Positions 46,018-57,963 are shown, counted from the stretch's first letter. The stretch: DNA of 64,000 bases from Stichopus chloronotus (GCA_021234535.1 CM037838.1:9626672-9690671); one strand, 5' to 3'. Made by a program: numbers and translations. The notes: generated from the sequence alone by a model not told the origin.

Positions 46018-49000
46018 GTAGATTTACAGTCTTTACAGGACACGACTCCCGGAAGAATACTGCAGCTGTGTAAAGGCAAAGCGCGTTGCTGTATCGAGAG
46101 CTGTGCTCTTCTCGGCGATGAAGGTTACACAAGTGTGAAGGCTATTTTGAAAAGACAATTCGGTCAGGTGCATCTGATTCTGAATTCTTTGATGAGTAAA
46201 TTGCTCAATCGAAAGCCACTGAAAGCCAATGACGGGGACAGTTTGTGGGAACTAATATCTGAAATGCAGAGATGTAACATAACCTTATCTCAGATGGGAC
46301 ATGTAAATGACCTAAATTCTACAAGTAACCTTCTCAAGATCCAAAGTTTGTTACCAATTTATCTTCAGACTGGGTGGGCAAAGGTAGCTCAAGACATCCT
46401 TCAGACCAGAAAGCCAGGATTTAAAGATCTTCTGGCGTATCTGATAAGTCAAGCTGAGGTTTCATTTAATATGTTTGGCAGGAACATAGGCCCTGGTAAA
46501 TCGAGCGCTTTCTTGAAAGAAGATAAGTGTCGGGTTAAATCTAATTTTTTGAGAGGTAAATCTCTGAAGTGTTTCGCCTGTGATGCCGATCATAAAATCT
46601 ATGAATGGGAGTCATTCTCTAGCATGAATTATGAGGAGAAGCTAGATATGGTTAAAGCAAAGAGGTTGTGCTTCAGGTGCTTAATTCCTGGCCACACAGC
46701 AACTAAATGCAGAAAGGACGTCACTTGCTCGTTTTGTCGGTCTGACAAACACAATAAGCTACTCCATCCTCCATCTAATCCTGAGAATACGTCTATCACG
46801 TCGAACACCGCTATTTGTGGTAGTAAAGTGTTCTTAAGAATTATCCCAGTGACCGTAACCGCTAGCAATGGCAATAGAGTGAATACCCTAGCTATGTTAG
46901 ATAGTGGGTCAGACACTACTCTGAGCTCAGAATCGCTAAGGAAGAAATTGGGTGTTAACGGGAAACCCATGTCTTACACATCATCAACAGTTAATGGAGT
47001 CGAACCTAAAAAAGGCTCAAGCTTTAAAATAAGCGTTAGAGGGCAAAATGAAAGTAGCAGTTTGTCGTGTGATGACAGTATCCCAAATCCTTAAGAGCTC
47101 AACAAGTGGAAACATTTGAGATCCATCCCATGGGAAAATATTTCGAGGTATGACCTCGAATTGCTGATAGGGGTGGATGTTCCTGAAGCGTTTTGGATTA
47201 TAGATGAGAAGCGTGGGGAGTCGGGAGATCCATACGGAGTAAAAACGCCCCTTGGTTGGTCAGTAATGGGTCCTGCAGGATCAGGTGATCACGATGATAG
47301 AAAGAATATTAACCGGATATCATGTTGTCCAAATGAAGAGATCCTAAATTTTTTGAAAAATTCTTGGTGCGTGGACGATGAAGGCTTTGGTGAATCCGAT
47401 TCTGTTCAGGACATGAGAGCCAAAGACTTATTAGACTCGACCACCTCTCTTACTAGCGATAATCACTATCAGATAGCTCTTCTGTGGAAGGATGACGACC
47501 ATTTCTTTCCTTCTAACAGACCCTTAGCCGTATTACGTCTCGAACACCTAAAGCGAAAGTTGGAAAGGGACAATGTGATGTGGCAAAACTATGCCAACAC
47601 TGTTGAAGGTTATATTGCTAAAGGTCACGCTGAACCTGTTCAAAGTGAAGGTGAGGTCGGAAATATTTGGTATTTACCTCACCATCCAGTTGTTCACCCC
47701 CACAAAGACAAAGTCAGAGTAGTTTATGATTGCGCAGCAAAGTGGAAGGATACTTCATTAAATTCGTATTTACTGAAGGGCCCAGACACCATGCACAGTC
47801 TTGTGGGTGTCTTCCATAGATTTAGGGAACAGCGAATTGCTCTAGTTGCAGACGTAGAGGCAATGTTTCATCAGGTGAAAGTAATTCCCAAAGACCGCTA
47901 CGTCCTCAGGTTTCTTTGGTGGCCCGAGGGAAAGCTACAGAACAAACCGCGCGAATATAGGGTTACGGTGCATCTCTTCGGCGCCACGTCCGGCCCAGCT
48001 TGTGCCGGCTATGCGTTGCGGCGAACAGCAAAAGACAACGAAATGGACAATCAGGATGTTGTTGGAAAGAAAGCCATTCAATTTATCGAGAATAACTTCT
48101 ATGCTGACGATCTTCTAGCTTCAGTTGATGACCCGACTGTCGCGATGGAAGTCGTGGAACGCCTTAGATGCATTTTAATGAAGGGTGGCTTTAGGCTCAC
48201 TAAGTGGATGAGTAACGATCGTACTGTACTTAAAAGTATCTCGGAATCAGAGAGAGCCCCAAATTTACCTAGTACTTTAGATACGCTTCCTACTGAGCTA
48301 ACTCTCGGGGTGAGTTGGGATGCGGAACATGATAATTTCATATTTAATGTTTCATTACCTGACAAACCATTTACGAGACGAGGGTTATTGTCGATATCAA
48401 GTTCGATTTTTGATCCGTTAGGTTTTGCTACCCCCCCCCCCCCCTTGTTTTCATCGCTAGATCCCTCTTACAAGATATTTGTCGCAAAGGGTCTGATGGG
48501 ATAAGCCATTAATGGCACGGGTTCCTAGATGGCTAAAGTTAGGTAACTCACAGTGTGTACAGCTTCACGTGTTTTGTGACGCATCTCAGAGAGGATACGC
48601 GACGGTAACATAGCTTCACGCGATAGGGGTCAACTGCGCAGTTAAATGCTCGTTTGTTCAAGGAAAGGTCAAAGTTAGTCCAATGAAACCCGTATCGATT
48701 CCTCGGCTCGAGTTAATGGCCGCGGTTCTTGCAGTAACGTTACACATGTCAATTAAGCAAGAGTTTCGGTTTAACCTTGACGAGACAATATTTTGGACAG
48801 ACTCAATGATTGTTCTAGGATATATCCGCAGTAAGGATAAGCGTTTCAAGACGTTCGTTGCAAACAGAGTGTCAAAAATTCATGAAAGTTCCTCCCCAAG
48901 TCAGTGGAGACATGTAAGCTCGAAAGAGAACCCAGCCGATGATGGCTCAAGGGGTACGTGCCATTTGGACCAGTGGCTGACCGGCCCCAGCTTTCTGTTG

Positions 49001-49255
49001 AAAGGAGAAAGCGCATGGCCTGCGTCGAATGTTGATGAAATTGACTTGTCTGGAGACACAGAAGTAAAGAAGTCTGTTGATTTTACCACAACTACTTTGG
49101 CCAACCATAATTTTTTGGAGTGTTTAATCTCAAGGTTCTCCTCGTGGAGAAAGCTACTTAGGGTGCTAGCATGGGTATTTCACTTCATTTATAAGTCTAG
49201 ACGTGTACCTGTAACTAGTAGCAAAAATGTGTCGATATCAGAAATCACATGTATT
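46018..49255 (+). pseudogene. BEL/Pao retrotransposon gag-pol remnant
   Basis: An open gag-pol frame begins after the stop at 46015. In order: gag-like region; CCHC zinc knuckle (C-x2-C-x4-H-x4-C, about 46666-46711); aspartic protease with LDSGSDTTL (about 46890); the BEL-type linker (LLIGVDVPEAFW); reverse transcriptase with the FYADDLL catalytic box (48097-48114); RNase H with DAS near 48578 and the FWTDSM and RLELMAA blocks. The order and the DUF1758-like protease mark the BEL/Pao superfamily. Lesions: TAA at 47092-47094 with the same frame continuing after it; a run of 14 C at 48431-48444 that shifts the frame; TAG at 48611-48613. The coding match ends at about 49255 in the segment after RNase H. 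The integrase is absent and no 3' LTR is seen. The element is dead in this copy. Confidence 0.9.
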
Positions 49256-49585
49256 AAAATTTGCTGTTTACTGGTCCGGTCAGATAATCATCGTTACATA
49301 AATATATAGAAATATACAAAGAAAAAACAAACATCATTTTCACAGTTATTCTCAAGTTCGATATACTACACACAATTTTGCAAACTACTAAGGACGTCTC
49401 TGACCAGATACATTCTTTTTTCAAAAGGCAATACATGAGTTACAAAAATACATTTTTGTGGGGTTTGTTTTGCTAGCAGTAAAAGAAAAATGCTCTATCA
49501 TTCAGGACTTCTTTGAAATCTCACTGGAATGTTTCTTTAGGGGAACGGTTAAGATTACCAAGTAAGGAGCATATGCGCAAACTAC

Positions 49586-49708
49586 CTGAAAAGTAACTTC
49601 GCATATGGCGTCAACAGTCTTGGATAGATAACTCTTCCGTGCAAACTGTAGAAATTGTCTTACCTCGTCATCTGTCCCATCAGTCGTGTAAAATCTTCTT
49701 TTGTACCA
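49586..49708 (-). CDS. LRR gene, candidate downstream exon
   Basis: A long pyrimidine tract (TTTTTTTCTCTATCTTCCAAG) precedes 49708. The exon is open in phase 0 for 41 codons and ends at CAG|GTAGTT (49586/49585). An inner donor GAG|GTAAGA at 49664/49663 would cut it to 15 codons, also phase 0. It reads WYKRRFYTTDGTDDEVRQFL, then a basic and hydrophobic segment ending AICEVTFQ. The TTDGTDDE part resembles the acidic micro-exon near 53.3 kb, so the two may be related exons. Family not recognised. Confidence 0.42.
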
Positions 49709-49969
49709 CTTGGAAGATAGAGAAAAAAATGAATAAACTGAATGTACAGTTTTAACAAAATCCACAGAAAATCACAACTTCGAATAACACATCAATAGAT
49801 AACGACATTAATCAAATCATTTGGTTAAAACTAAGTATATAGATCAAAATATATATCTTTATGTAAAAATATCAAGCATATTCATTGCCAAAATGAAACG
49901 TCGGTTTAAAGGAGAAAATAAAATTTACTGATAGCCCTGTCATTTTGCTCTTACTTGTGTGTTTTAGAA

Positions 49970-50150
49970 AATTATTTCAAAAACGTTTTCAGACACTTTT
50001 TCAGAAACATTGTTGAAAATTTTCAAAAATTTCTGAAACGGTTTAAAAGCTTTGCTAGAAGGTTTTCAAAAAGATTGGTGGAATGTTTTCCAACTTGTTG
50101 CTTAAACTTTTTCCGAGACATTACTGAAGTTTGTTGTGAAACATAATAAA
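49970..50150. repeat. Array of TTGAAAATTTTCAA-type palindromes
   Basis: TTGAAAATTTTCAA at 50013-50026 is perfect. It is surrounded by TTTTCAGAAAC, TTTCTGAAAC, GTTTTCAAAAA and GTTTTCC variants on both strands. Confidence 0.65.
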
Positions 50151-50519
50151 AATGTTTCTTATGACACTGGGGTCTCAACATCTAGACAGGACTCTATGTT
50201 TTGATGGGAGAGTTGTTAATCAGTCATCTACAATGGTAATGTCGTCGGAAGGTATCTTTTTGTATTATCAAAATACACATTCACACAATTGGAGCACGGT
50301 TAGGACAAATCCTGTTTTAGGTTCAACATGTCAGATAACATTTATTTAATCAATACTTGGCACATCGAAATACTTATTACATATCACAAAGTTTTAAAGT
50401 AATTCCTTTGAAAGGTTCAGATATCTTTATTTATCACATTTCTACATGTCTGAATTTTAGACTTTAATTTTCCTTAACTTCATAGCTTACTACAACTTGA
50501 CTTTTATATCGTAAAATCG

Positions 50520-50691
50520 TCATGAGTAAATATGAACAACCTTATCATCATGTAGCGGGTTGGGAGGGAGGGGGGAGGGTTGAGCGGGGGAGTCATTTCT
50601 GAATCTCCACATGACAGAGTGACCAAAATATAAAACCAGTAATTCGTTATCAAGCATTTCGTTCAGTATCAAATCCTCTTCAGCGCAATAT
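50520..50691 (-). other. Exon-like open frame with strong acceptor
   Basis: CATATTTCTTACAG precedes 50691 on the minus strand. The frame then reads YCAEEDLILNEMLDNELLVL, continues through a Pro-rich stretch and stops at 50520. A start in phase 2 would be needed, which does not match the phase-0 exon upstream. No donor is obvious. Possibly an alternative terminal exon; unrecognised. Confidence 0.25.
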
Positions 50692-51850
50692 CTGTAAGAA
50701 ATATGTTCGATCATATTTGTACACATCTCGAATAAAATTATCTTTATGCTGGGCTGACCAGTTAATTGCACATTAACTACATAGTGTGTCTGGTAGCAAC
50801 AAGAATGTTGAAACTTTTAAGCAATTTTTCATTATGAAACTTAAGCTTTCATTGCATACACTAGACGAAAGGGTTTATAAATGCAGTTTTGTCATTATTG
50901 AGTGCAAAGTATGAAGCTCTTTGGAAAAAGGCTACACAACAGAGTGCCTGTGTATCCTCTTAAAAACAGAAAATCTCTCAATCATTCGAATTCATTAGCA
51001 CTATCATTCTTAAATATCCACAATTGTTGTTGTTCTTTGCCTGTTTAATATGTGAATATGTTTATATCTTGAGAAACATGTTTGATCGATATGAACGCTT
51101 CCTATCAGAAACCTATCAGACAATTTTCAAGCAATTTTGTTCACAGCCTTATGATTAGACATTTAAATGTAATAATTTCTGTAGATTACTTTTTGAGCAG
51201 TTCACCTTTTTTTTTTTTTGTCAAAACCTCACTTATGGCTGAGATGTTTTAATAATATATTCCAGGATGTATCCACTTCACTAAGCATATTTACGTTCAT
51301 AATGGTCAAATTGTTACTTTTGTCACAGCACAAAAGACAAATAGATACTTCACGACTCAATCCTTACATACAACAAAAAATCAAACAAATTTATGTTTGC
51401 CAATCGTACGTGTATCACTTTCTCTTGGTTGTCGATATGATTTTCTTGGGTGTAGGAATGAGGATAACATGTAAAGTGCTCCTTTTTACTTTATTTAAAT
51501 CAAGCTCTTGAGGTAAGCTCTCCTTTTCCTCCTACCAGTACAAGGTCCCTGATATGGACATGTACTGGGAATTACCTGGTTCTGTTGAGAAGACTACTTA
51601 CAAACACGTTTATAACTATTGGTTTTAGTACTTTTCAAAAAATTAAGAAAATAAATTCAGAAATTTGCCATTGGACAATTAGACTATCGGGCACTGTCTT
51701 TTAAAAGTAAACAAAAACACAACAGGGACACAACGTTAAACTTTACATAATTTGCGAAAATTTGCAGGATTGTAGACCAGGAAAACGTCCAACAAGAGCT
51801 GTTACTGTATCGTGTTAATATAGGCATCAACATATTCTTTCCCCAGAGAT

Positions 51851-52099
51851 TTATAGGAGACTAAAGTATGTTGTATTACATTCCTTCCACATTTTCACAT
51901 TTTCATGAGGGGGATATATCCTCTCATCACTTGCAGGATCGCCGCCCCTGTTAGGGTGAGGATGATGGGGGATGTCAATATGAATATGTATTTCATGTTT
52001 CTGATCTGTTAATTGTATGTTATGATGTCCAGAGGTTATTGTGCCATTTCCATCCACTAAGCTTTCTTCGAAGTAACTACTTTTCTCTTCGCTCTTCGT
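51851..52099 (-). other. Candidate His-rich C-terminal exon
   Basis: An open frame on the minus strand from 52099 to the stop at 51851. It contains VDGNGTITSGHHNIQLTDQ, then a His/Pro-rich run (IHIHIDIPHHPHPNRGG) and SDERIYPPHENVKMW. Base composition and low-bias residues look coding, but the acceptor is weak (CTTAG without a good tract) and its phase does not follow from the 53.3 kb exon. It may be an alternative last exon of the LRR gene or belong to an unseen gene. Confidence 0.3.
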
Positions 52100-52825
52100 T
52101 TATCAGTAGTACGTTCCTATAGGGATGAGGATATATGTTTTGCTGATGTAATTAATTCCTTCTTTCCTACTTTCAAAGCGGTATCTTTGTCAATATTACA
52201 GAGGCTCATTGAATTGGTTCACAATGTTTACGACAGTTTGTAAAACCGGTTGAGTATCATTCATCTGTTGATAGCAAATGGTTTAACTGAGATATTTTTA
52301 CACATCTGACACACATCTGAACCAACAATGATAGGGTAATTAACAATCAACATCACTTACTGAAAATCTATGACCAGACACTTTCTACTATGATGCATTA
52401 AACATAGGCCACCACTGTTCGTAAAAATACTGTTCGTAACAATTACAATTGCTCACATTTTCGGTAACTGCAGGAATAGATATGTGACCATTGAGACTAA
52501 TTAGGGTGATACGCACTCAGTGGTTCTCTTCAAATCCACCACAAAATTAGTCATTTCAAGCCGGTGTATTCAAGCCGGTAAAATACGCAGTTACCAATTT
52601 TATTTTGATATATCTCATATTGATAATTTTTATATACACATGATATTTCACGTTTCATTTTAGAGTGAGTGGTAATCTTCAAATTAAGCAATGTCATTAA
52701 ACTATAACATACTAATTTAATCGTTGTCATGAGATGTATCTGGTGTGAACACATTTCATCTATTGTGTTTTCCTTACTCAAAACTTACTTGGGGTCAGAT
52801 TTAACCTCAATTCTTAGAGCCTAGT

Positions 52826-52873
52826 CAGGATGGTGCCTCTACTGACTATTTAGTCAGTAGAGGCGCCATCCTG
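52826..52873. repeat. 48-bp near-perfect palindrome
   Basis: The left arm (52826-52848, starting CAGGATGGTGCC) and right arm (52851-52873, ending GGCGCCATCCTG) are 23 bases each, differ at one position and are separated by TT. It lies in an intron of the minus-strand LRR gene. Confidence 0.92.
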
Positions 52874-53265
52874 AAAAGATCAGTTGTTATGTCATATTAT
52901 ATTGGTTGTGGAAATTGTAGATGAAGGGTAATCGTTAAATTTAGTGTGGAGACTTCGTTCAATAAAACTTCAATGACACACACTAACTGATGGCGCGGAA
53001 TAAACATGTATAATCCTCAAACAGAGATGTTGGTTCGAACAAGTTTGGGTTGAAATTAGACCGAAAAGGTTGTCAAAATGCATCCAGTATTGGTTGTACC
53101 GCACAAGGTCTTTGAGTGGGACTGGAATTTATTTTCTTTGTGGCGAGCTCTTCGCAGCAATTTCAGAGTCTCAGTACACGGAGACATAGAAGTTTAATAA
53201 ATATGCTATGTGATACAAACAATTTTACTAGTTTTCCTTAAAACGAAATATCTTATTATTCTTAC

Positions 53266-53301
53266 CTCTTCGTCGGGTAGGTTACCATCGTTATCACAAC
53301 T
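53266..53301 (-). CDS. LRR gene, 36-base candidate micro-exon
   Basis: The acceptor GCTATTTTCAG precedes 53301 and the donor GAG|GTAAGA follows at 53266/53265. Phase 0 on both sides matches the previous exon end. It reads SCDNDGNLPDEE, an acidic linker. At 12 codons it could arise by chance, but both splice sites are near consensus. Confidence 0.4.
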
Positions 53302-53959
53302 CTGAAAATAGCACCAAAAAAATCACCCTTTTAAGTACGTTAAAATGTGAAACCGTAAGTCCGACTTGCATGTGGTATTGAGTAAAGTAGTAATCATGTA
53401 GGAACGGAATTTCAGAAGAATCAAATAGTAAATATTATTCGAATTTCTTTATACCAGCCGAAGGCCAGATATTTGTCATGTTGTTTGACTATAGCTATAT
53501 TCCTTGACTTTTTGTAGGCTCCGCATGACTGCCGAGTAGTAGTATTAGTAAATAGTAGTAGTAACTACGTAAGTTTACCGACCATTCATACCTTTCATAC
53601 ACACCCAGTCCTACTAGCTACATATAAAAAAGAAAACAGTCCATGGCAGCCACATACCGTAGCCAAATGTGAATGAAGCAGTCTCGACAATGACAATGGG
53701 AACAATTATTCAAACACATGTGCTGCAACTGTGCAATGTGTTGTATATACTGTCGAATTGATGCAACGTACGCGAAGTGAAAAAAGTAATAGTTAATGAA
53801 AGTATGACGTGAAATAGCCTGTTTGCTTCTTTGTATCGAATAAACTAATAAAACCAAAATAGTCTCTTAGAGTATATAAAACAGAAAAATACATTTAAGA
53901 GTATTGAAGGAATTAAACTTGCTGGAAATAGCCACTATGACAATACAAAATAGTTACCA

Positions 53960-56715
53960 TTTCACAGAACCATTTCTGTTTACCAATTACATCATGAGTA
54001 AACATAAGCCATGTATGCAAATTTGTGACGTTACAGGGAGGCTGGGGACTCATATGATATGCTTTATGTTTTCTTCTTTTTAGATGAAAACGACTCTCGA
54101 GAACAATTTCAAGGGCTATTGAAAACTTTATATATCCCGAGGACTTTATTTTGGAAGCATGTATTGTTTTCTTTAAAAATATTTGATATCACCCAAAAAT
54201 GTGAAACCACGGTAACCAGGAGACAATATATACACATAGGCCTAACAAAAGAAATACTGACAACACTGCAGATGATCGCTCTTGCTCTGCCATCTGGCTT
54301 CCAAGTGTCATATCGCGACAACGGTAATAGATAAAAACACAGTTCCAAGGGATTGTGATTCAGGGTGGGCCTATCCCTCTGCAACGTTTGAGTGAAGCCA
54401 GTTCTTTTCTAGATGTATGCCACTGGGTCTTTAACACAGCAGGATTTCATCGTCATTTGAAAATATATCCATCTGGTAACGAATCGTCTTATTTGCTGAC
54501 CGTTCTTAATATCATAGAATATCGTTTGATTTATCCAAGCTTTAACGATTTATCTGCCTAAAGGCTAATACGGTGTGTTTAATGACCCATGAGATAAAGC
54601 TCGCTATTTCAAATATCTTGTATTGACGTATGTAATGTCAAGTAACCAAAATTAACACAACCGTGGTATTTTCCGAGTTATGGCAATCTACTTAACAACA
54701 TGCAAATGTAAGCTGGCTAGTTCGTACACCGTTTTGCATAAATAGACCGTGTCATTGTGACCTAATGTGATCACTGACTTTGACGAAGTATATGATCTCA
54801 TGCTACTTAAGCCACACATTTAGCTGTCGATATGGCGTAGGAGAGGTACGTCACAATGTGTACATACGTCAATCTTAATCAGTGAAAATAATAACGCAAG
54901 AGGGCAATCCACGGAGTTGTCCATAATCATTTACATCATCTTTTACACTAATGTGTTATGGTCGATCGAGGGTTTGGTCGAACAGCCAGTGCTTTGGATC
55001 ATACGCAATATATAAGTACACGTAGCTAGGCGAAGCACACCTGGCCATGGATGTGTGAATGTAGCAGTCACCTGCGCGTCAAAGTACACATTCCCATGCA
55101 GATCGCTTGCGAGTCAAAGGAATTCTTTTGATTTCTTATATTTTTCAGATCAGCGCACGGCTACTCTGGGCGATTTGTAATACACGTCATAATCATTTGC
55201 ACTACTCAATTTCTTTTCCCCCGAAACGTATTGTAAACAACTCAGTTCCTTGGTTAGTGTTTACACGACATGTATCAGTAAAAACATACTGAATGGGTGT
55301 ATTACCAAAAACTTAGAAAATGACATCGTTATTCGATACAACAGTTCATTCCTAACATGATTGCACCTTGTTCTAACAGCACTACTGTATTACTGTATTA
55401 TGTGCCCTCCCGACCTATTACGTCACCGATCGGGTGCACACTGCATATCATAATCAGGTACCTAACAACCAAGTTTCAATTTTATTAGACTTACTGTATA
55501 GAAGGAAATCACGAAACACCTTTTTGAAACATGTTACCGATTGGAATTTGACCTGTGACTTCTAACCTTTGACCTCTGACCTAAATATTGACGGGAGACA
55601 CAAATGCAGACCATGGGTTACCTATCTACCAACTTTCAGCCTCACTGTCTTTGCCGCCTAGAAGGTGTTCTGAACGCACTCTTTTAGGAGTCAAATTTGA
55701 CATTTGACCTCTGAACTTGACATTTGACCTCAAAACACGTATAAACATGATTTTTAGATAAAATCTTGCATACCGGTCATATATTTGAAGACCCCAATTA
55801 AATAGAGATTTTGAATTAAGAAATACAGCAAAAATAATATTATCACTAATTTGACCTTTGATCTTTGACCTCTGACGTTAAATTTTGAAGGGAGATACAA
55901 CTTAGGACCATGGTCACCTGTCTACCAACTTTGACCCTCAATGGACTTGCGGTCTAAGAGGCGTTGCAGACGCAACTTTTCAGTGTCACATTTGACCTTT
56001 GACCTCTGAGCTTGACCTTTGCCCTCAAAATACATACACGCATGATTTTTAGACAAAATCTTGTACACTGGTCATATATTTGAAGGTCCCATGAAAATTA
56101 CCATTTTTATTAAGAAAATACCGCTTAACATTAGTTTTACTAATTTGACCGTTGACCTTAAATTTTGACGGAGAGACAACTTCAGGCCATGGGTCGCCTG
56201 TCTACCAACGTTGACCCTCATTGGTTTTGTGCTCTAAGAGAAGTTGCTGACGCAAACTTTTGAAACTGAAAGTTTCTTTTGCACACACACATACACACGC
56301 AGCTTTACATTACATACAGAGTGAGGACTCCATTGAATTTTCCTTTGTAGTTTCTTCCTAAACCCAAACCTTAACAATACACGCTCTATTGTTGTTTATT
56401 GTTGTTTTTTCTGAGGACTTAAAAATTCAATACAATTTTCTCCGAGGACACACATCGCCCTAAACAAACCCACCCGCACGCACACACACAGACAAACACG
56501 GACACACATTTTCCCCCTACCCTTTGGGAGGGGGGTTCCAGGTCACCTGCAAGGTACCATACCAGGTTAGACTCACATGTATCATATATCAATCGTACAT
56601 AATGTTACCATGGCAAGTGTTGCTATGGCAACTGAGAGAGCTATAATATGTTCTAACGTCCCAAAGTAACTACAATATCTCATCCAGTACATTACAATTA
56701 TAGGGATGAGATGAA
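53960..56715 (+). repeat. Dispersed repeat R1, copy b (most complete, about 2.75 kb)
   Basis: It contains every block found in copies a, c and d, in the same order, and so best defines the family. Three TGACC-rich segments follow one another between 55.54 and 56.2 kb, each with a 'GACGGGAGACACAAA'-like start and a 'GGTCATATATTTGAAGACCC'-like end. A perfect DR1 TGACCTTTGACCT lies at 55993-56005. Insertions near 56.33-56.45 kb separate the end block. It sits in an intron of the minus-strand LRR gene. Confidence 0.8.
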
Positions 56716-56902
56716 AAACAAGTCGAGCTTTTGTACCGAACTTGATAAAAGCATGATAGGTACTGATGAAAGCATAAAGGAACTGATATACTAAGACAAC
56801 TGCACAAAGACAGTTAACTTAACCTAAAGATAAGCAACTTTATTTTAGATATAAAAACATCCTTTCATCATAGATTGGAGTAGAATTAATAAATTGCCTG
56901 AC

Positions 56903-56964
56903 CTGCCAGCCACCAGTTGAAAAATCAAAACGCTGCCATCCAATGGCATTGGCAAAGTTCCACA
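56903..56964 (-). CDS. LRR gene, small exon
   Basis: A 62-base exon between the strong acceptor CTTCCTTCTAG and the donor GGCAG|GTCAGG. It takes the phase-1 base from the previous exon and ends in phase 0. Peptide WNFANAIGWQRFDFSTGGWQ. No domain recognised; it probably follows the last LRR. The exon call rests on splice sites and matching phase. Confidence 0.45.
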
Positions 56965-57269
56965 CTAGAAGGAAGATAGGAAATATTAATAGGGTAATAA
57001 CATTAATAACATTTTTTCTACAGTGTGATGTAACGTGTCTACTGCAATGGTGTGTCCTACTTTAAGCTAAAAGCAAAATGACAAAAACATTAACCATACT
57101 GTAACAATAGCAAATCATACACGTAATTGATTAACAGTACCCGTACGAAGTTTCAGTAAAATAGAGATGGAGTTTTTTCTTTCTTGTTACACGATTTTAA
57201 AGTGAAGAATATGGTGCCGATAACAGCGTTTTATGAGCCAGAAAACAATCTCATTAAGTGACTACCCTC

Positions 57270-57960
57270 CCTGTTGACGTATATATGATTTCAATAACAC
57301 TCACATATGAGGTGACATTATTTGTTTTAAATAATAATTACAAAATAACATTATATGGCATAAAAAATATAAAATTCTTCCAATTAAATTTAAAATGTGA
57401 TATACAACTGTGTTTAGCAAATGTATTTTCTGTGATATTGTAAAAACGAAACAAATTATATTACATATAATTATATCTGATATAATTGAACAAAAACTCA
57501 TTTTATGTAATACAACAAAAACGAAACAAATTATATGACTTGTGTGATTCAATATATGACATATAATTAAACAAACACATAATATGTGATATAATGCGTT
57601 GCAAAGAATGTCTGTAAATTTACAGAAAATAAAACAAAGAAATAAATACGAATTACAGAAATTGTCTGGAAACTAATTATTAGAACATTTCTGTATTCCA
57701 TTTGTTTTTCTTTATTTTATTTCCTGTAAATTTACATTTTACAATTTACATTTTTAAAAGTGTAGAAACAAAGCAAACTGTGTGACTTATAACGCATTAA
57801 ATGTCGTGTAATTAAACAAAAACAAATTATATGTCATACAATAGAAAAGGAACAACTTATATGACATATGTTTCTTTATATGTGATATAACTAATAAAAA
57901 GCTCATTATATGTGATGTAATAAAAATGAAACAATACATGATGACATAATAATATGAAGA
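57270..57960. repeat. AT-rich array of ATATGACATATAATTA-type units with AAACAAAAAC spacers
   Basis: Phrases such as ACATATAATTA, TTATATGACATATG and TGTGATATAA recur every 40-60 bases, often followed by AACAAAAAC or GAAACAA. The core is itself nearly palindromic. It lies in an LRR gene intron. Confidence 0.7.
57613..57736. repeat. Inverted repeat nested in the AT-rich array
   Basis: TGTAAATTTACAG at 57613-57625 pairs with CTGTAAATTTACA at 57724-57736. Inner parts continue pairing (AAAATAAAACAAAG with CTTTATTTTATTT, and TTACAGAAA with TTTCTGTA), for arms of roughly 49 bases and a loop near 57662-57687. Confidence 0.8.
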
Positions 57961-57963
57961 TAC

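Noticed and set aside
46629..46970. 113-codon minus-strand frame
   Set aside because: Antisense shadow of the BEL/Pao protease region.
48099..48365. 88-codon minus-strand frame
   Set aside because: Antisense shadow of the reverse transcriptase.
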